Below, piece after piece: positions 31,340-39,248 of a stretch of 64,000 nt of DNA. The notes under the pieces are model-generated. The model was not told the origin of the DNA, ran no database searches, and saw only the letters and a list, made by a program, of their open reading frames with translations. Location: contig NZ_JQMP01000003.1 in the NCBI RefSeq assembly GCF_000744775.1, forward strand, positions 310,001 through 374,000. Direction: 5' to 3'. The translations under genes and the position numbers were made by a program. This DNA comes from Thermorudis peleae. GTDB taxonomy: Bacteria; Chloroflexota; Chloroflexia; Thermomicrobiales; Thermomicrobiaceae. Every line of letters starts with the position of its first letter. The first letter of the stretch is position 1.

Positions 31340-31400
31340 CCCAATTCACCCTATCCGGTTGATGCCAGGCGGCATAGGAAAAACCAGCGGGTGAATTGGG
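31340..31400 (+). ncRNA. structured 5' leader of the subtilase gene (candidate regulatory RNA)
   Basis: CCCAATTCACCC (31340-31351) pairs perfectly with GGGTGAATTGGG (31389-31400). Inside are GGTT/AACC and then ATGCC/GGCAT closing an AGGC tetraloop, with internal loops TATCC/AGC and G/AGGAAA. No T run follows and the ATG is 95 bases further on, so it looks like a folded leader, not a terminator. I matched it to no known riboswitch. The rest of 31249-31495 shows no gene. Confidence 0.45.
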
Positions 31401-31495
31401 GACGGTTGTCCCTCTCTCCTCCGTGTCACTCACTCGAAAACCATCAACGAAATGCCTGCCCGCAGGCATGTGTGTTGGTGACAGGAGGAGAGCTC

Positions 31496-33433
31496 ATGCG
31501 GCAGCGTGTACTCATTGCCTTGCTCGTAGTCAGCCTGCTGGTCGGGTGGCTCGTTACCGGTGGGAAGGTCGAGCGTGCACAAGCGGCAGACACGCCGCAG
31601 CGTTACATTGTCCTCATCCGGACAAACTCGGGGGATCTTGCAGAGAGTGTCGTAACAGCGCGCGTCGCTCAGCTTGCCGCTCGTCTCCAATTTCGCCCTG
31701 AGCGTGTCTTCACACGAGCATTACACGGCTTTGTCCTGCAGGCGACGCCTTCCCAGGCCCTTGCGCTCGCAAGCCAGCCCGAGGTTGCCCTTGTTGCGCC
31801 AGACGTACCCCTGAAAACCTCGGCTCAGACGGTGCCAACTGGTGTCCAGCGCATCGGCACACTCCAGAACACAACCGCCAAGATTAATGGCGTCGACGAT
31901 CCGATGCCCATTGATGTCGCGGTGCTCGACAGCGGGATTGCCAGCCATCCAGACTTAAACGTTGTTGGTGGCTATGATTGCACCGGGAGCGGTGATACCC
32001 AAGACCGGCTCGGGCATGGTACGCACGTCGCTGGCATTATCGGCGCTCGTGATAACGGATTCGGCGTCGTCGGTGTTGCTCCCGGTGCTCGCCTCTGGGC
32101 GGTGAAAGTCTTTAATGACCAGGGGACTGGCTATACCTCGTGGCTGATCTGTGGGCTTGACTGGGTCACTGCCCATGCCAATACCATCAAGGTCGTCAAT
32201 TTCAGCGGTGGTGGAAGTGGCTCAAATACCCCGAACTGTGGCGCAGGTGTCGATCCACTACATCAGGCAATTTGCCGCGCTGTGGCTGCCGGTGTGACGG
32301 TTGTTGTCGCCGCCGGTAATGACGGCCGTGATGCAAGCAACACGATTCCCGCAGCCTATCCCGAAGTTATCACCGTGGGAGCGATTGTCGACACGGACGG
32401 CAAACCTGGTGGGCTTGGCCCAGCAACAACCGTTGGAGCTGATGATACGCGGGCGAGCTTTAGCAACTATGGTCCTGCAGTGACGCTCTATGCTCCTGGC
32501 GTGCTCATCCTCTCGACATATCTCAATGGTGGCTATGCTACGCTTTCTGGGACCAGCATGGCCACACCACATGTGACGGGAGCCGCAGCGCTGTATCTTG
32601 TGACCAATCCAGGAGCTAGCCCGAGTGCTGTCAAAAGCTGGCTGGTCAACCACGGCGAAGCTGGCCCCTGGGGCCCCCAGCCACTGGTCAATGTCGCGTG
32701 GTCATCGAGCGCAACCCATGACCTGCAGGTTACCAACCTCACCGTACCGTCGACTGTCACTGCCGGGGTAACCGCGACGGTTCAGGTCACGGTTCGCAAT
32801 GCGGGAACGACCACGGATACAGCGCTTGTTTCGGTCACGGCCAATGGCAGCGCGATAGCCCCAACGCAGTCGGCTTCATTAGCTCCTGGTGCGAGCCAGA
32901 CCCTGAGCTTCTCCTGGAAGCCAGCAAGCGCTGGCACGGTGACTCTCACAGCACAGGCAGCTCTGAGCAGTGGCACTGATGCGAACCCCGCTGACAATAC
33001 CCGCAGCGTGACTGTCACTGTGCAGTCGGGCTCGAGCCAGGTTTCACCAACGCCATCACCAACTCCGAGCCAGCCAGCTCATGACGTAGCGGTCACGGCT
33101 ATAAACGCACCGAGTACGCTACGCCAAGGGGAAACAGCGAGCGTTCGTGTCACGGTCGTCAATCGGGGCACTGTTGCCGAGACAGTTACTGTTCAGTTAG
33201 CCAGCAATCCTACAAACCCATCTGCTGGCACTATGACAACGACAATATCGCTCTCGCCTGGGCAGACGAGCGGAATAACCTTTGCCTGGCGTACGACGGG
33301 AGCAACAGCGCCTGGCACCTACCAGTTGACCGCAACTGCCTCCATCGCCAACGATGTCGTACCCAGTAATAACACGGCCTCGACAACACTCACGGTCACT
33401 GGGCGAACGACTACCACCGGCCGCTGGCGCTAG
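31496..33433 (+). CDS. secreted subtilisin-like serine protease with two CARDB domains
   Basis: ATG 31496 after ACAGGAGGAG gives 645 residues. A signal peptide (VLIALLVVSLLVGWLVTGG, cut near AQAA) is followed by an I9-type propeptide (about 35-110) and an S8 peptidase domain (about 120-400). The latter carries Asp in VAVLDSGIASHPDL, His in GHGTHVAGIIG, oxyanion Asn in AAGNDGRD and Ser in GTSMATPHVTGAA. Two CARDB-like beta domains (about 405-510 and 530-640) are joined by a SPTPSPTPS linker. It is exported and probably matures by self-cleavage, giving peptides that the two peptide-uptake systems at 39-50 kb could import. A structured leader precedes it. Confidence 0.95.
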   Translation: MRQRVLIALLVVSLLVGWLVTGGKVERAQAADTPQRYIVLIRTNSGDLAESVVTARVAQLAARLQFRPERVFTRALHGFVLQATPSQALALASQPEVALVAPDVPLKTSAQTVPTGVQRIGTLQNTTAKINGVDDPMPIDVAVLDSGIASHPDLNVVGGYDCTGSGDTQDRLGHGTHVAGIIGARDNGFGVVGVAPGARLWAVKVFNDQGTGYTSWLICGLDWVTAHANTIKVVNFSGGGSGSNTPNCGAGVDPLHQAICRAVAAGVTVVVAAGNDGRDASNTIPAAYPEVITVGAIVDTDGKPGGLGPATTVGADDTRASFSNYGPAVTLYAPGVLILSTYLNGGYATLSGTSMATPHVTGAAALYLVTNPGASPSAVKSWLVNHGEAGPWGPQPLVNVAWSSSATHDLQVTNLTVPSTVTAGVTATVQVTVRNAGTTTDTALVSVTANGSAIAPTQSASLAPGASQTLSFSWKPASAGTVTLTAQAALSSGTDANPADNTRSVTVTVQSGSSQVSPTPSPTPSQPAHDVAVTAINAPSTLRQGETASVRVTVVNRGTVAETVTVQLASNPTNPSAGTMTTTISLSPGQTSGITFAWRTTGATAPGTYQLTATASIANDVVPSNNTASTTLTVTGRTTTTGRWR

Positions 33434-33455
33434 CTCGACCGTTCCCCGCGCAGTT

Positions 33456-33516
33456 GCGCCCGCTCCCGTGCTCAGCTACCCTCAAGACGGAACGTGAGCA
33501 CGAGAGGAGCGGGCGC
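33456..33516 (+). terminator. long stem-loop between the subtilase and the next gene, enclosing an RBS
   Basis: GCGCCCGCTCC plus CGTGCTCA (33456-33474) pair with TGAGCACG (33495-33502) and GGAGCGGGCGC (33506-33516), 19 bp with a 3-base bulge. The right arm contains GAGGAG, the RBS of GTG 33518. It could end the protease transcript and/or hide the next start. Confidence 0.55.
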
Positions 33517-33517
33517 C

Positions 33518-33994
33518 GTGCGCGATGCACTCCAGCAGGCCCAGCAGGTCTTTCGTGATGTTGCCCAACGTGGGCCGCAGTATCTCGACCTTGCGCAGCG
33601 TCTCGCCAACGATGTGCGCCTCGCAGGACAAATCCCTGCCCTTCCGTCAGGAGCGGAGAGACTGACCGGAGCAGCGTTCCGGCTCTTGCCTGGTCTTGGC
33701 GGTGTTCTCCGGAGTTTGCAAACCCTGCTACGTGGCCTCCGCATGCTCCAGGCGGCCGTGCGCACAGCGCAACCAGACGTTGTGGATGAGCACCTTGCGG
33801 CCGTTGGCTTGACCCGGGATCAGCTTGATGCTGATATCGCAGCCTTGACTGCGGCGCTTGCCCAACTCGGCGTTGCTGCCAAGAACGGGGCGGCCGACGT
33901 GCTAGAACGTGGCGCGCGCTTTGCTGGGAAGATGGTCGGCCGCGGGTTGCGCGCGCTGCGGTCGCGCCGGCCGCCGGACAAGACCACGCCTTAG
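33518..33994 (+). CDS. hypothetical helical protein
   Basis: The start GTG 33518 follows GAGGAG and gives 158 residues; GTG 33494 in the same frame lacks an RBS. It is Ala/Leu/Arg-rich and mostly helical, with a basic C-terminus (GRGLRALRSRRPPDK) and no cysteines. A mid-protein hydrophobic stretch, AAFRLLPGLGGVLRSLQTLL, could associate with membrane. No family is recognised. Its RBS is locked in a long stem-loop, so expression may depend on read-through or unfolding. Its last four bases overlap the end of the convergent PRC/CBS gene. Confidence 0.6.
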   Translation: MRDALQQAQQVFRDVAQRGPQYLDLAQRLANDVRLAGQIPALPSGAERLTGAAFRLLPGLGGVLRSLQTLLRGLRMLQAAVRTAQPDVVDEHLAAVGLTRDQLDADIAALTAALAQLGVAAKNGAADVLERGARFAGKMVGRGLRALRSRRPPDKTTP

Positions 33995-34938
33995 CTTTCA
34001 ACATCGGGCAGTTGATCAAACTCGGCAGCATCGATGACGAGCACAACGGTATGCTCTTCGACATGGTCGATGACGTCGGCTGGAAGTCGCTTACGCTTTC
34101 GTCCAAAGAGCCCATGCGTAACTGTAAATCCTGTCAGTTTCCCGCTCGTGCTGTCTCGGAAGACTTCGTCGATTGTCCCAAGCTTCTTGCCGTGAGCTCC
34201 AAGCACATCCATCCCGTTCACGATACCGAGATCGGTGGCGTGAGTGGCCGCGATCTCGGCGTGTGCTACTGCGGTGATGGGCACTGCCCCAACAAGCCGG
34301 CCCTCGGTATCAACGACCGGCAGGGCATCAACACCGCTGAGCTGGTCACCCAGGGTGCGTAACCAGGCTTGTGCAGCATGAATCGGCATTGTTGGCGTCA
34401 GCTCTGGCGTGATTGGCAGTGCAACGGCGCGAATTGGCTGATCGAGCGCATCATCAGGGAGTGAACTCAGGTCGCGGAGCCGCACGATGCCGACAGGTCG
34501 GTCGCCTTCGACGACGATGAGCGAAAGGCGACTTTCACCGCCAAGCCGTTCATGGGCTACACGTGCTGGCTGATCGATCTCGATCACGCTTGGCGTCGGG
34601 GTCATCAGTGATGCAATCGTTGGCTCGGTGCTCGCCGCTGTCTCCGCTGTCTCTGGCATTGGCGTCTCTGGGGCGATGAGCGGTAGGTCTGGTTGCGAAG
34701 CATGCGTGGTGTCGTGCATAGCATCGAGTTCGTCACGCGAGACACGCAACGTGACACGCCGCTCTTCGGGAAGCGCTTCCGCCACAGCGGCGAGTGGAAT
34801 GGCACGTGCTGGCCCCCGTTCTGAGCCAACAAGCAACACTGGGGGGTCGACGGCTTGGACAATCCCGAGTTCTTCGCCAGTAGCATCGAAGACACGCATA
34901 CCAGGTTGCACCCATGCAGATTCTGGTGTCGTCATCAT
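33991..34938 (-). CDS. PRC-barrel/CBS-domain protein
   Basis: ATG 34938 (or 34935) after GGAAGGAGAGG gives 315 residues. Longer frames cross the promoter at 34983-35011. The order is an N-terminal PRC-like/DUF2171 beta-barrel (about 1-70, PGMRVFDATGEELGIV), an acidic linker, a CBS pair (about 110-225, IASLMTPTPSVIEI and ITAVAHAEIA), and a C-terminal PRC barrel (about 228-310, NGMDVLGAHGKKLGTIDEVF). CBS pairs bind adenine nucleotides and PRC barrels mediate RNA or membrane-complex contacts. The role here is unknown, perhaps stress-related. It is a single-gene unit with its own strong promoter. Confidence 0.85.
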   Translation of the reverse strand: MMTTPESAWVQPGMRVFDATGEELGIVQAVDPPVLLVGSERGPARAIPLAAVAEALPEERRVTLRVSRDELDAMHDTTHASQPDLPLIAPETPMPETAETAASTEPTIASLMTPTPSVIEIDQPARVAHERLGGESRLSLIVVEGDRPVGIVRLRDLSSLPDDALDQPIRAVALPITPELTPTMPIHAAQAWLRTLGDQLSGVDALPVVDTEGRLVGAVPITAVAHAEIAATHATDLGIVNGMDVLGAHGKKLGTIDEVFRDSTSGKLTGFTVTHGLFGRKRKRLPADVIDHVEEHTVVLVIDAAEFDQLPDVES

Positions 34939-34982
34939 GATTCCTCTCCTTCCTTTTGAGTTATCCATGAAGATATATCGAG

Positions 34983-35011
34983 AGTATATCAAAAGAATGT
35001 GAAGAGTGCAA
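34983..35011 (-). promoter_or_regulatory. promoter of the PRC/CBS gene
   Basis: On the minus strand TTGCAC (35011-35006), 17-base spacer, TATACT (34988-34983). The predicted start leaves a leader of about 38 bases with a clear RBS. Confidence 0.7.
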
Positions 35012-35042
35012 GCTTGGAAAGACAACTTATCACATACTTCAT

Positions 35043-35054
35043 ATAATCGATTAT
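35043..35054. promoter_or_regulatory. AT-rich palindrome upstream of the PRC/CBS promoter
   Basis: ATAATCGATTAT is a perfect 12-base palindrome within an unusually AT-rich gap (34939-35157). It is about 32 bases upstream of the -35 box, so activator binding is possible. Confidence 0.35.
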
Positions 35055-35157
35055 GAACAGATTCTTCCCTTCTTTGTTTTGAGATTGCTGATTTAGCTCA
35101 CAAGGATGCGATGGTAAGTGTAAAACAGGGCACTAATCGATGATCGTTTTTGGGGAA

Positions 35158-36666
35158 TCAGCGGTGGGGCGGGAGTGTTTGCTGGAGTGTTTCCCACGCC
35201 TGTTCGGCGGTTTCCGCAAGCACCGCATCAGCTGGCTCAGGACGATAGCGAGCGACAATGTATGCCTGAGTAAGCTGTTGGAGAGCGGGCGCTGCCTCGG
35301 GGAAGCGTTCAGCGAGCTGAGCTGCATACTCGCTCGGCGTTTGGTTGGGCTTCTGGGGTAGTCCAAGGCGCTGCCCGAAGCGGAGCAGCCGGCGCCAGCA
35401 AAGTCGAATCGCAACAGTATATCGCCACCGTGGATCACGGCGGAGTGCATCAAGGGGGTCTGGACGTGCACGGCGAAGCAAACGCGCCAGTCGATGTCCA
35501 ATCGTGGCAAGCGGTGCCCGTTCTCTGGCGAGCGGCTCGCGATCGAGCTGATAGGTTCGCCGCCAGCGCCATTGCCGGCGGAAGACGCGGCGGACCAGCC
35601 ATGAACCCAAAACAGCAAGGACAGCTGCAGCGAGGAGATAGCGTGCTGGATCCGTGAGCGAGAGCTGTATCCGCGCGAAACGCTCGGCCTGCCCCAGCGC
35701 CTCAAGCACACTGCTCAGGCGACCACCCCCGGTTAGGTGCAAGTGCTGGTGCTGGAGCAGCCAAAGCACGGGAAAGAGGATGACGAAGGTTACTGCAGCA
35801 AGGAGTAAGATCACCGCTTGGACGAGGAGTGCCACCAGCCAGAGGATCGGCAACATGATTGCCCAGATAACGATCAACGTTCGATAGGTGAGCAGCAAGG
35901 CGAGGCCCACCGCCACCACGAGTACCGCCGTAAGCGCAAGCACCGTGAGCGCGATCCAGCTGCGATAGGGAAGAGGTGCGCTTGCCCGTAGTGCTTCGAT
36001 CCGCAGCCGCGCAAGGCCGATCGCAGCCAAGCTGGCGACCATATACCAGAGGACAACGAGCGGGAGTTGTCGATGCAACGCTGCTCCGGGCGGCAGGAGA
36101 AGAAGCGCCAGGATCAGTCCAAGTACGATCCCGCCGACGCCGAGGCGAAACTGCTCATACGTGCTCTCCGTGTCCGGCGGCTCACGCGTTCGACCGCGCC
36201 ACCATGCATAGGCGACCAGTGCGACGATGCCCCACACGGGGCGTTCAGCCGTGCTCGGTCGGAAGATCAGCGCATGGGCAAGCTCACGCGGCCAAGGGGC
36301 TATCCATGCAATCTGGGAAAATCCCAAAAGCTTTGTGCTGAGGACGAAGGCAAGTCCGAGGCCAATCCAGAGAACTGGCTCCTCTGAGGTGCGAGGCAGA
36401 CGACGGCGCTCCACCAGCCGGGCGAAGGCCGTGCAGGCGAGCAGCAAGAGGGCAATCCCCCAAGCTGGAGGCGGGGCGTACGGAGGCTGATAGGCTGGTA
36501 TCAGGGCTCCGGCAAAGAGGTAAACGATCGCCGCTTCGGCCAGGACGAGCGCTGCTGTCACCAACCAGCCAGGGACGTCGTGCACCGCTGTGGCGAGCTG
36601 GACTTTCCCTTGGCGTCTCCAGCGCCAGGCGCCAAGGTGACGCCGGAGTAATGCTGGGAATGCCAT
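35158..36666 (-). CDS. membrane protein with C-terminal DUF4129
   Basis: The protein has 502 residues. About eight membrane helices fill residues 30-300. The C-terminal cytosolic part (about 400-500) is DUF4129, recognisable in RLCWRRLLRFGQRLGLP, QTPSEYAAQLAERFPE and AYIVARYRPEP. In many bacteria this follows moxR and DUF58 genes, often fused to a transglutaminase-like domain. No transglutaminase part is visible here. It is the last gene of the minus-strand operon, 65 bases after the DUF58 gene. The complex is thought to act in envelope or protein-complex assembly, which remains largely uncharacterised. Confidence 0.8.
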   Translation of the reverse strand: MAFPALLRRHLGAWRWRRQGKVQLATAVHDVPGWLVTAALVLAEAAIVYLFAGALIPAYQPPYAPPPAWGIALLLLACTAFARLVERRRLPRTSEEPVLWIGLGLAFVLSTKLLGFSQIAWIAPWPRELAHALIFRPSTAERPVWGIVALVAYAWWRGRTREPPDTESTYEQFRLGVGGIVLGLILALLLLPPGAALHRQLPLVVLWYMVASLAAIGLARLRIEALRASAPLPYRSWIALTVLALTAVLVVAVGLALLLTYRTLIVIWAIMLPILWLVALLVQAVILLLAAVTFVILFPVLWLLQHQHLHLTGGGRLSSVLEALGQAERFARIQLSLTDPARYLLAAAVLAVLGSWLVRRVFRRQWRWRRTYQLDREPLARERAPLATIGHRLARLLRRARPDPLDALRRDPRWRYTVAIRLCWRRLLRFGQRLGLPQKPNQTPSEYAAQLAERFPEAAPALQQLTQAYIVARYRPEPADAVLAETAEQAWETLQQTLPPHR

Positions 36667-36731
36667 CCCATGCCCTCCACCGTGTGCTGCCTCGTCACCA
36701 GCATAACCATGCGGATGTGAGTTCGCCAGGG

Positions 36732-38054
36732 TTACGGTGGGATTGGCGAAGGTGGGAGATGAGCGTCAAGTGGCAGACTGTACCGCGGCGTATGATGGAC
36801 AAGACGCGCTGGCAAGACAAGGAGAGGAAGGCCAGCCGGAGGAATGCATTCTGGCTGGCCAAGCGTCACCAGTACCAGTGGACGCCCAAGCAGATGTTGC
36901 TGTGCCAAGAGTTGCACAAGCGTCGGTGAAAGCAGCGGTGTCACGACGGCAAGCGTACAGCCTGAAGGCAGGCAGCTTATTTCGTGCGCGAGGAAGCGCG
37001 TGAAGCGTAGCGCAGCCAACGGCGTCAGCTTCGCTAATGCCTCCATAATGGCACGTAGTTGCGATGGTCCGCTGCTTGGCCCAAGGCGCAGCGGCTGGTC
37101 AGACCCGGCAAGGACACCGTTGGCGTAGACGCCGACAGCCCATCGTGCAGCCAGCGCGTCTCGCGCAAAGGCGGCCGCTGCGGCGATGACGCTCTCTGCC
37201 CGTTCGAGATCAAAACCCTCCCAGGGGCGCTCCGTTGTCTCCAGGTTCAGAAAAAGCGCAAGCTGAAGCGATGCTGCTGGTTCAAATTGCTTCACCATGA
37301 GCCGTTGCGTACGTGCCGTCGCCTTCCAGTGAATGAGCCGAAGCGAGTCCTCGGGACGATAGTCACGGACGCCAATTGGGCGAAAAGGGTCCGCAAGCAG
37401 CGCACGGGGCAAACGCGCTTCTCCCGAAGGCGTTTGCGGCGGCGGGACAAGAGCCGGGACAGTAATAGGGTGTGGATAGACCAGCAGCCGCAGGGTTATT
37501 GGGCGACTTTCGGCCCGGCTAAAGAAGCCAAACAGGTCGCCAGCCCGCAGGTCAACTGGCCCAATGGCAAAAGCGCCGCGCTCGGGGCTGCTGAGCGTAT
37601 AGGTCAAGCGAATTCGTTCGCGCCAGCGCAGTGCTGTCGTAAGTTGGATACTGACCATGCCATAGCGTTCGCTTGGCGCAGGATCAGCACCAGCCACCTG
37701 GAGCCGATCAGCAAGATGGATGACGAGCTCGAGCCACGGGAGGGGAAGCCACCGTCGGTTTACCACACTGACTGTCAGCTGCGTCTGTTCCTCAGGAAAA
37801 AGGCGCGATGCAGCAAGCTGGAGGGTTACCTCCACGCCGTCGAGGCTCATCCGCGTCCACACCCAACTCACAATGATCGCTGCCAAAATGCTTGCTCCAA
37901 GGACCCGCAGTGCCGGTTGTCCTATCAGGACGCCGAGGACAAGCACGAGGGCGGCACCCCACGTCCACAAGCTCGAGAAGAACCGCCATTCAACTGGCAC
38001 AGCCCGAGTATGTTGACGTAACCAGAGAACGATACGATGCCAGAAACGGCACAT
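36732..38054 (-). CDS. DUF58 domain protein
   Basis: The protein has 440 residues. Two N-terminal membrane helices (about 28-70) precede a beta-rich region and the DUF58 signature DPFRPIGVRDYRPEDSLRLI with HWKATAR (about 235-265), then a vWA-like C-terminal domain (about 270-400). DUF58 proteins pair with MoxR AAA+ ATPases as presumed chaperone or metal-insertion partners. Its ATG overlaps the moxR stop by one base (TGATG), giving tight coupling. Confidence 0.88.
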   Translation of the reverse strand: MCRFWHRIVLWLRQHTRAVPVEWRFFSSLWTWGAALVLVLGVLIGQPALRVLGASILAAIIVSWVWTRMSLDGVEVTLQLAASRLFPEEQTQLTVSVVNRRWLPLPWLELVIHLADRLQVAGADPAPSERYGMVSIQLTTALRWRERIRLTYTLSSPERGAFAIGPVDLRAGDLFGFFSRAESRPITLRLLVYPHPITVPALVPPPQTPSGEARLPRALLADPFRPIGVRDYRPEDSLRLIHWKATARTQRLMVKQFEPAASLQLALFLNLETTERPWEGFDLERAESVIAAAAAFARDALAARWAVGVYANGVLAGSDQPLRLGPSSGPSQLRAIMEALAKLTPLAALRFTRFLAHEISCLPSGCTLAVVTPLLSPTLVQLLAQQHLLGRPLVLVTLGQPECIPPAGLPLLVLPARLVHHTPRYSLPLDAHLPPSPIPP

Positions 38055-39001
38055 CAGCGGGACTCCACAGGAACCGGCAGGGTATCGAGTAATTCGGCGA
38101 CGATCTGTTCCGCGTCTCTGCCGCGCAGTTGCGCTTCCGGACTGAGAATCAGCCGGTGACTCAGCACAGGAATCGCCAGCGCCTTCACGTCGTCTGGGAT
38201 GACATAATCGCGTCCCTGCAACGCAGCACGCGCTTGAACGCTCTGGAAGAGTGCCAGCGTTGCGCGCGGACTTGCCCCCAGCCGAATTGCCTCATGGGCG
38301 CGCGTAGCGCGAACCAGGTCAAGCAAGTACCCGCGCACGTCGTCGCTGACAGCGACAAGTCGGCAGGCTCGGGCTGCGGCTACGACCTCCTCGAGTGCAG
38401 CGACGGGTTCAATGGCTGCTACTGGATCGGCATCCTGAAAACGCGTGAGCAGTGCGTCCTCAGCTGCGCGATCAGGATAACCAAGACGCACCCGGAGCAA
38501 AAACCGATCAAGCTGGGCTTCGGGGAGTGGGAACGTACCCTCTAATTCAACCGGGTTCTGGGTGGCAATCACCAGGAATGGCCGGGGTAGAGGAAAGGTT
38601 TGCCCTTCAATGCTGACCTGTCGCTCTTGCATGGCTTCTAGCAGCGCGGCCTGCGTGCGCGGTGTTGCGCGGTTCAGTTCATCAGCCAGGAGCACGTTGC
38701 TGAAAATTGGCCCTGGATGAAAGACGAAATCACTGCTTCGTTGGTCATAGATCATCAACCCGGTGATGTCCGAGGGCAGCAGGTCGGGAGTGCATTGAAG
38801 ACGCCGGAACTGGCCACCGATTGCTTGCGCCAGTGCTCGTGCCAGCGTGGTCTTGCCAACGCCTGGGACATCATCAATCAACACATGTCCCTCGCAGAGC
38901 AAGGCGACGAGGACCAACTCAATGACCGTTGGCTGGCCGATGAATGCGCGGGTGATGGTAGCGGCGAGTCGTGCGCCGAGGTCAGCAACCGGTGTAACCA
39001 T
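38054..39001 (-). CDS. MoxR family AAA+ ATPase
   Basis: The protein has 315 residues, with ATG 39001 ten bases after AGGAGG. Walker A is VPGVGKTTLARALA (about residue 43), Walker B is NVLLADELNRATPRTQAALLEAM (split here by the family's ELNR signature; about 105), and sensor 1 is LVIATQNPVELEGTFPLPEAQ. The C-terminal lid is the AAA_lid_2 type. MoxR ATPases act as chaperones for partner proteins, here presumably the DUF58 and DUF4129 products downstream. It is divergent from the first peptide ABC operon across a region with two inverted repeats. Confidence 0.92.
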   Translation of the reverse strand: MVTPVADLGARLAATITRAFIGQPTVIELVLVALLCEGHVLIDDVPGVGKTTLARALAQAIGGQFRRLQCTPDLLPSDITGLMIYDQRSSDFVFHPGPIFSNVLLADELNRATPRTQAALLEAMQERQVSIEGQTFPLPRPFLVIATQNPVELEGTFPLPEAQLDRFLLRVRLGYPDRAAEDALLTRFQDADPVAAIEPVAALEEVVAAARACRLVAVSDDVRGYLLDLVRATRAHEAIRLGASPRATLALFQSVQARAALQGRDYVIPDDVKALAIPVLSHRLILSPEAQLRGRDAEQIVAELLDTLPVPVESR

Positions 39002-39069
39002 GCCAAGAAAACCTCCTGATCTGTATGGTCATTGTACGCGCACGCTTGACAAACGAGGCAATTGCGCCG

Positions 39070-39128
39070 TCTTCTGTTTTCGGCAGGGCAGCAAGCAGGC
39101 AAGCACAAAAGAAGCCGAAAACAGAAGA
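39070..39128. repeat. 15-bp perfect inverted repeat in the moxR/ABC divergent region
   Basis: TCTTCTGTTTTCGGC (39070-39084) and GCCGAAAACAGAAGA (39114-39128) are perfectly complementary with a 29-base A-rich loop. A TTGACA (39046-39051) lies just before the left arm. No T run follows on either strand, so a terminator is unlikely. Confidence 0.55.
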
Positions 39129-39193
39129 AAACCCGCAATAAGGTTATTTCTCGGCACGATCTCCCCAGAATATTGCCGAGCTGATCTTCATCG

Positions 39194-39211
39194 GTTACAG
39201 TACGCTGTAAC
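39194..39211. promoter_or_regulatory. operator candidate upstream of the first peptide ABC operon
   Basis: GTTACAG-TACG-CTGTAAC is a perfect 7-4-7 palindrome ending 37 bases before the GTG start of the binding protein. Confidence 0.45.
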
Positions 39212-39248
39212 GAAACGTTTACGGCGTGAGTAGAGCAAGGGGGAACAG

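Noticed and set aside
36749-38021. Plus-strand ORFs opposite the DUF58 gene, up to 320 codons
   Set aside because: They are antisense shadows of a gene with an unmistakable DUF58 signature.
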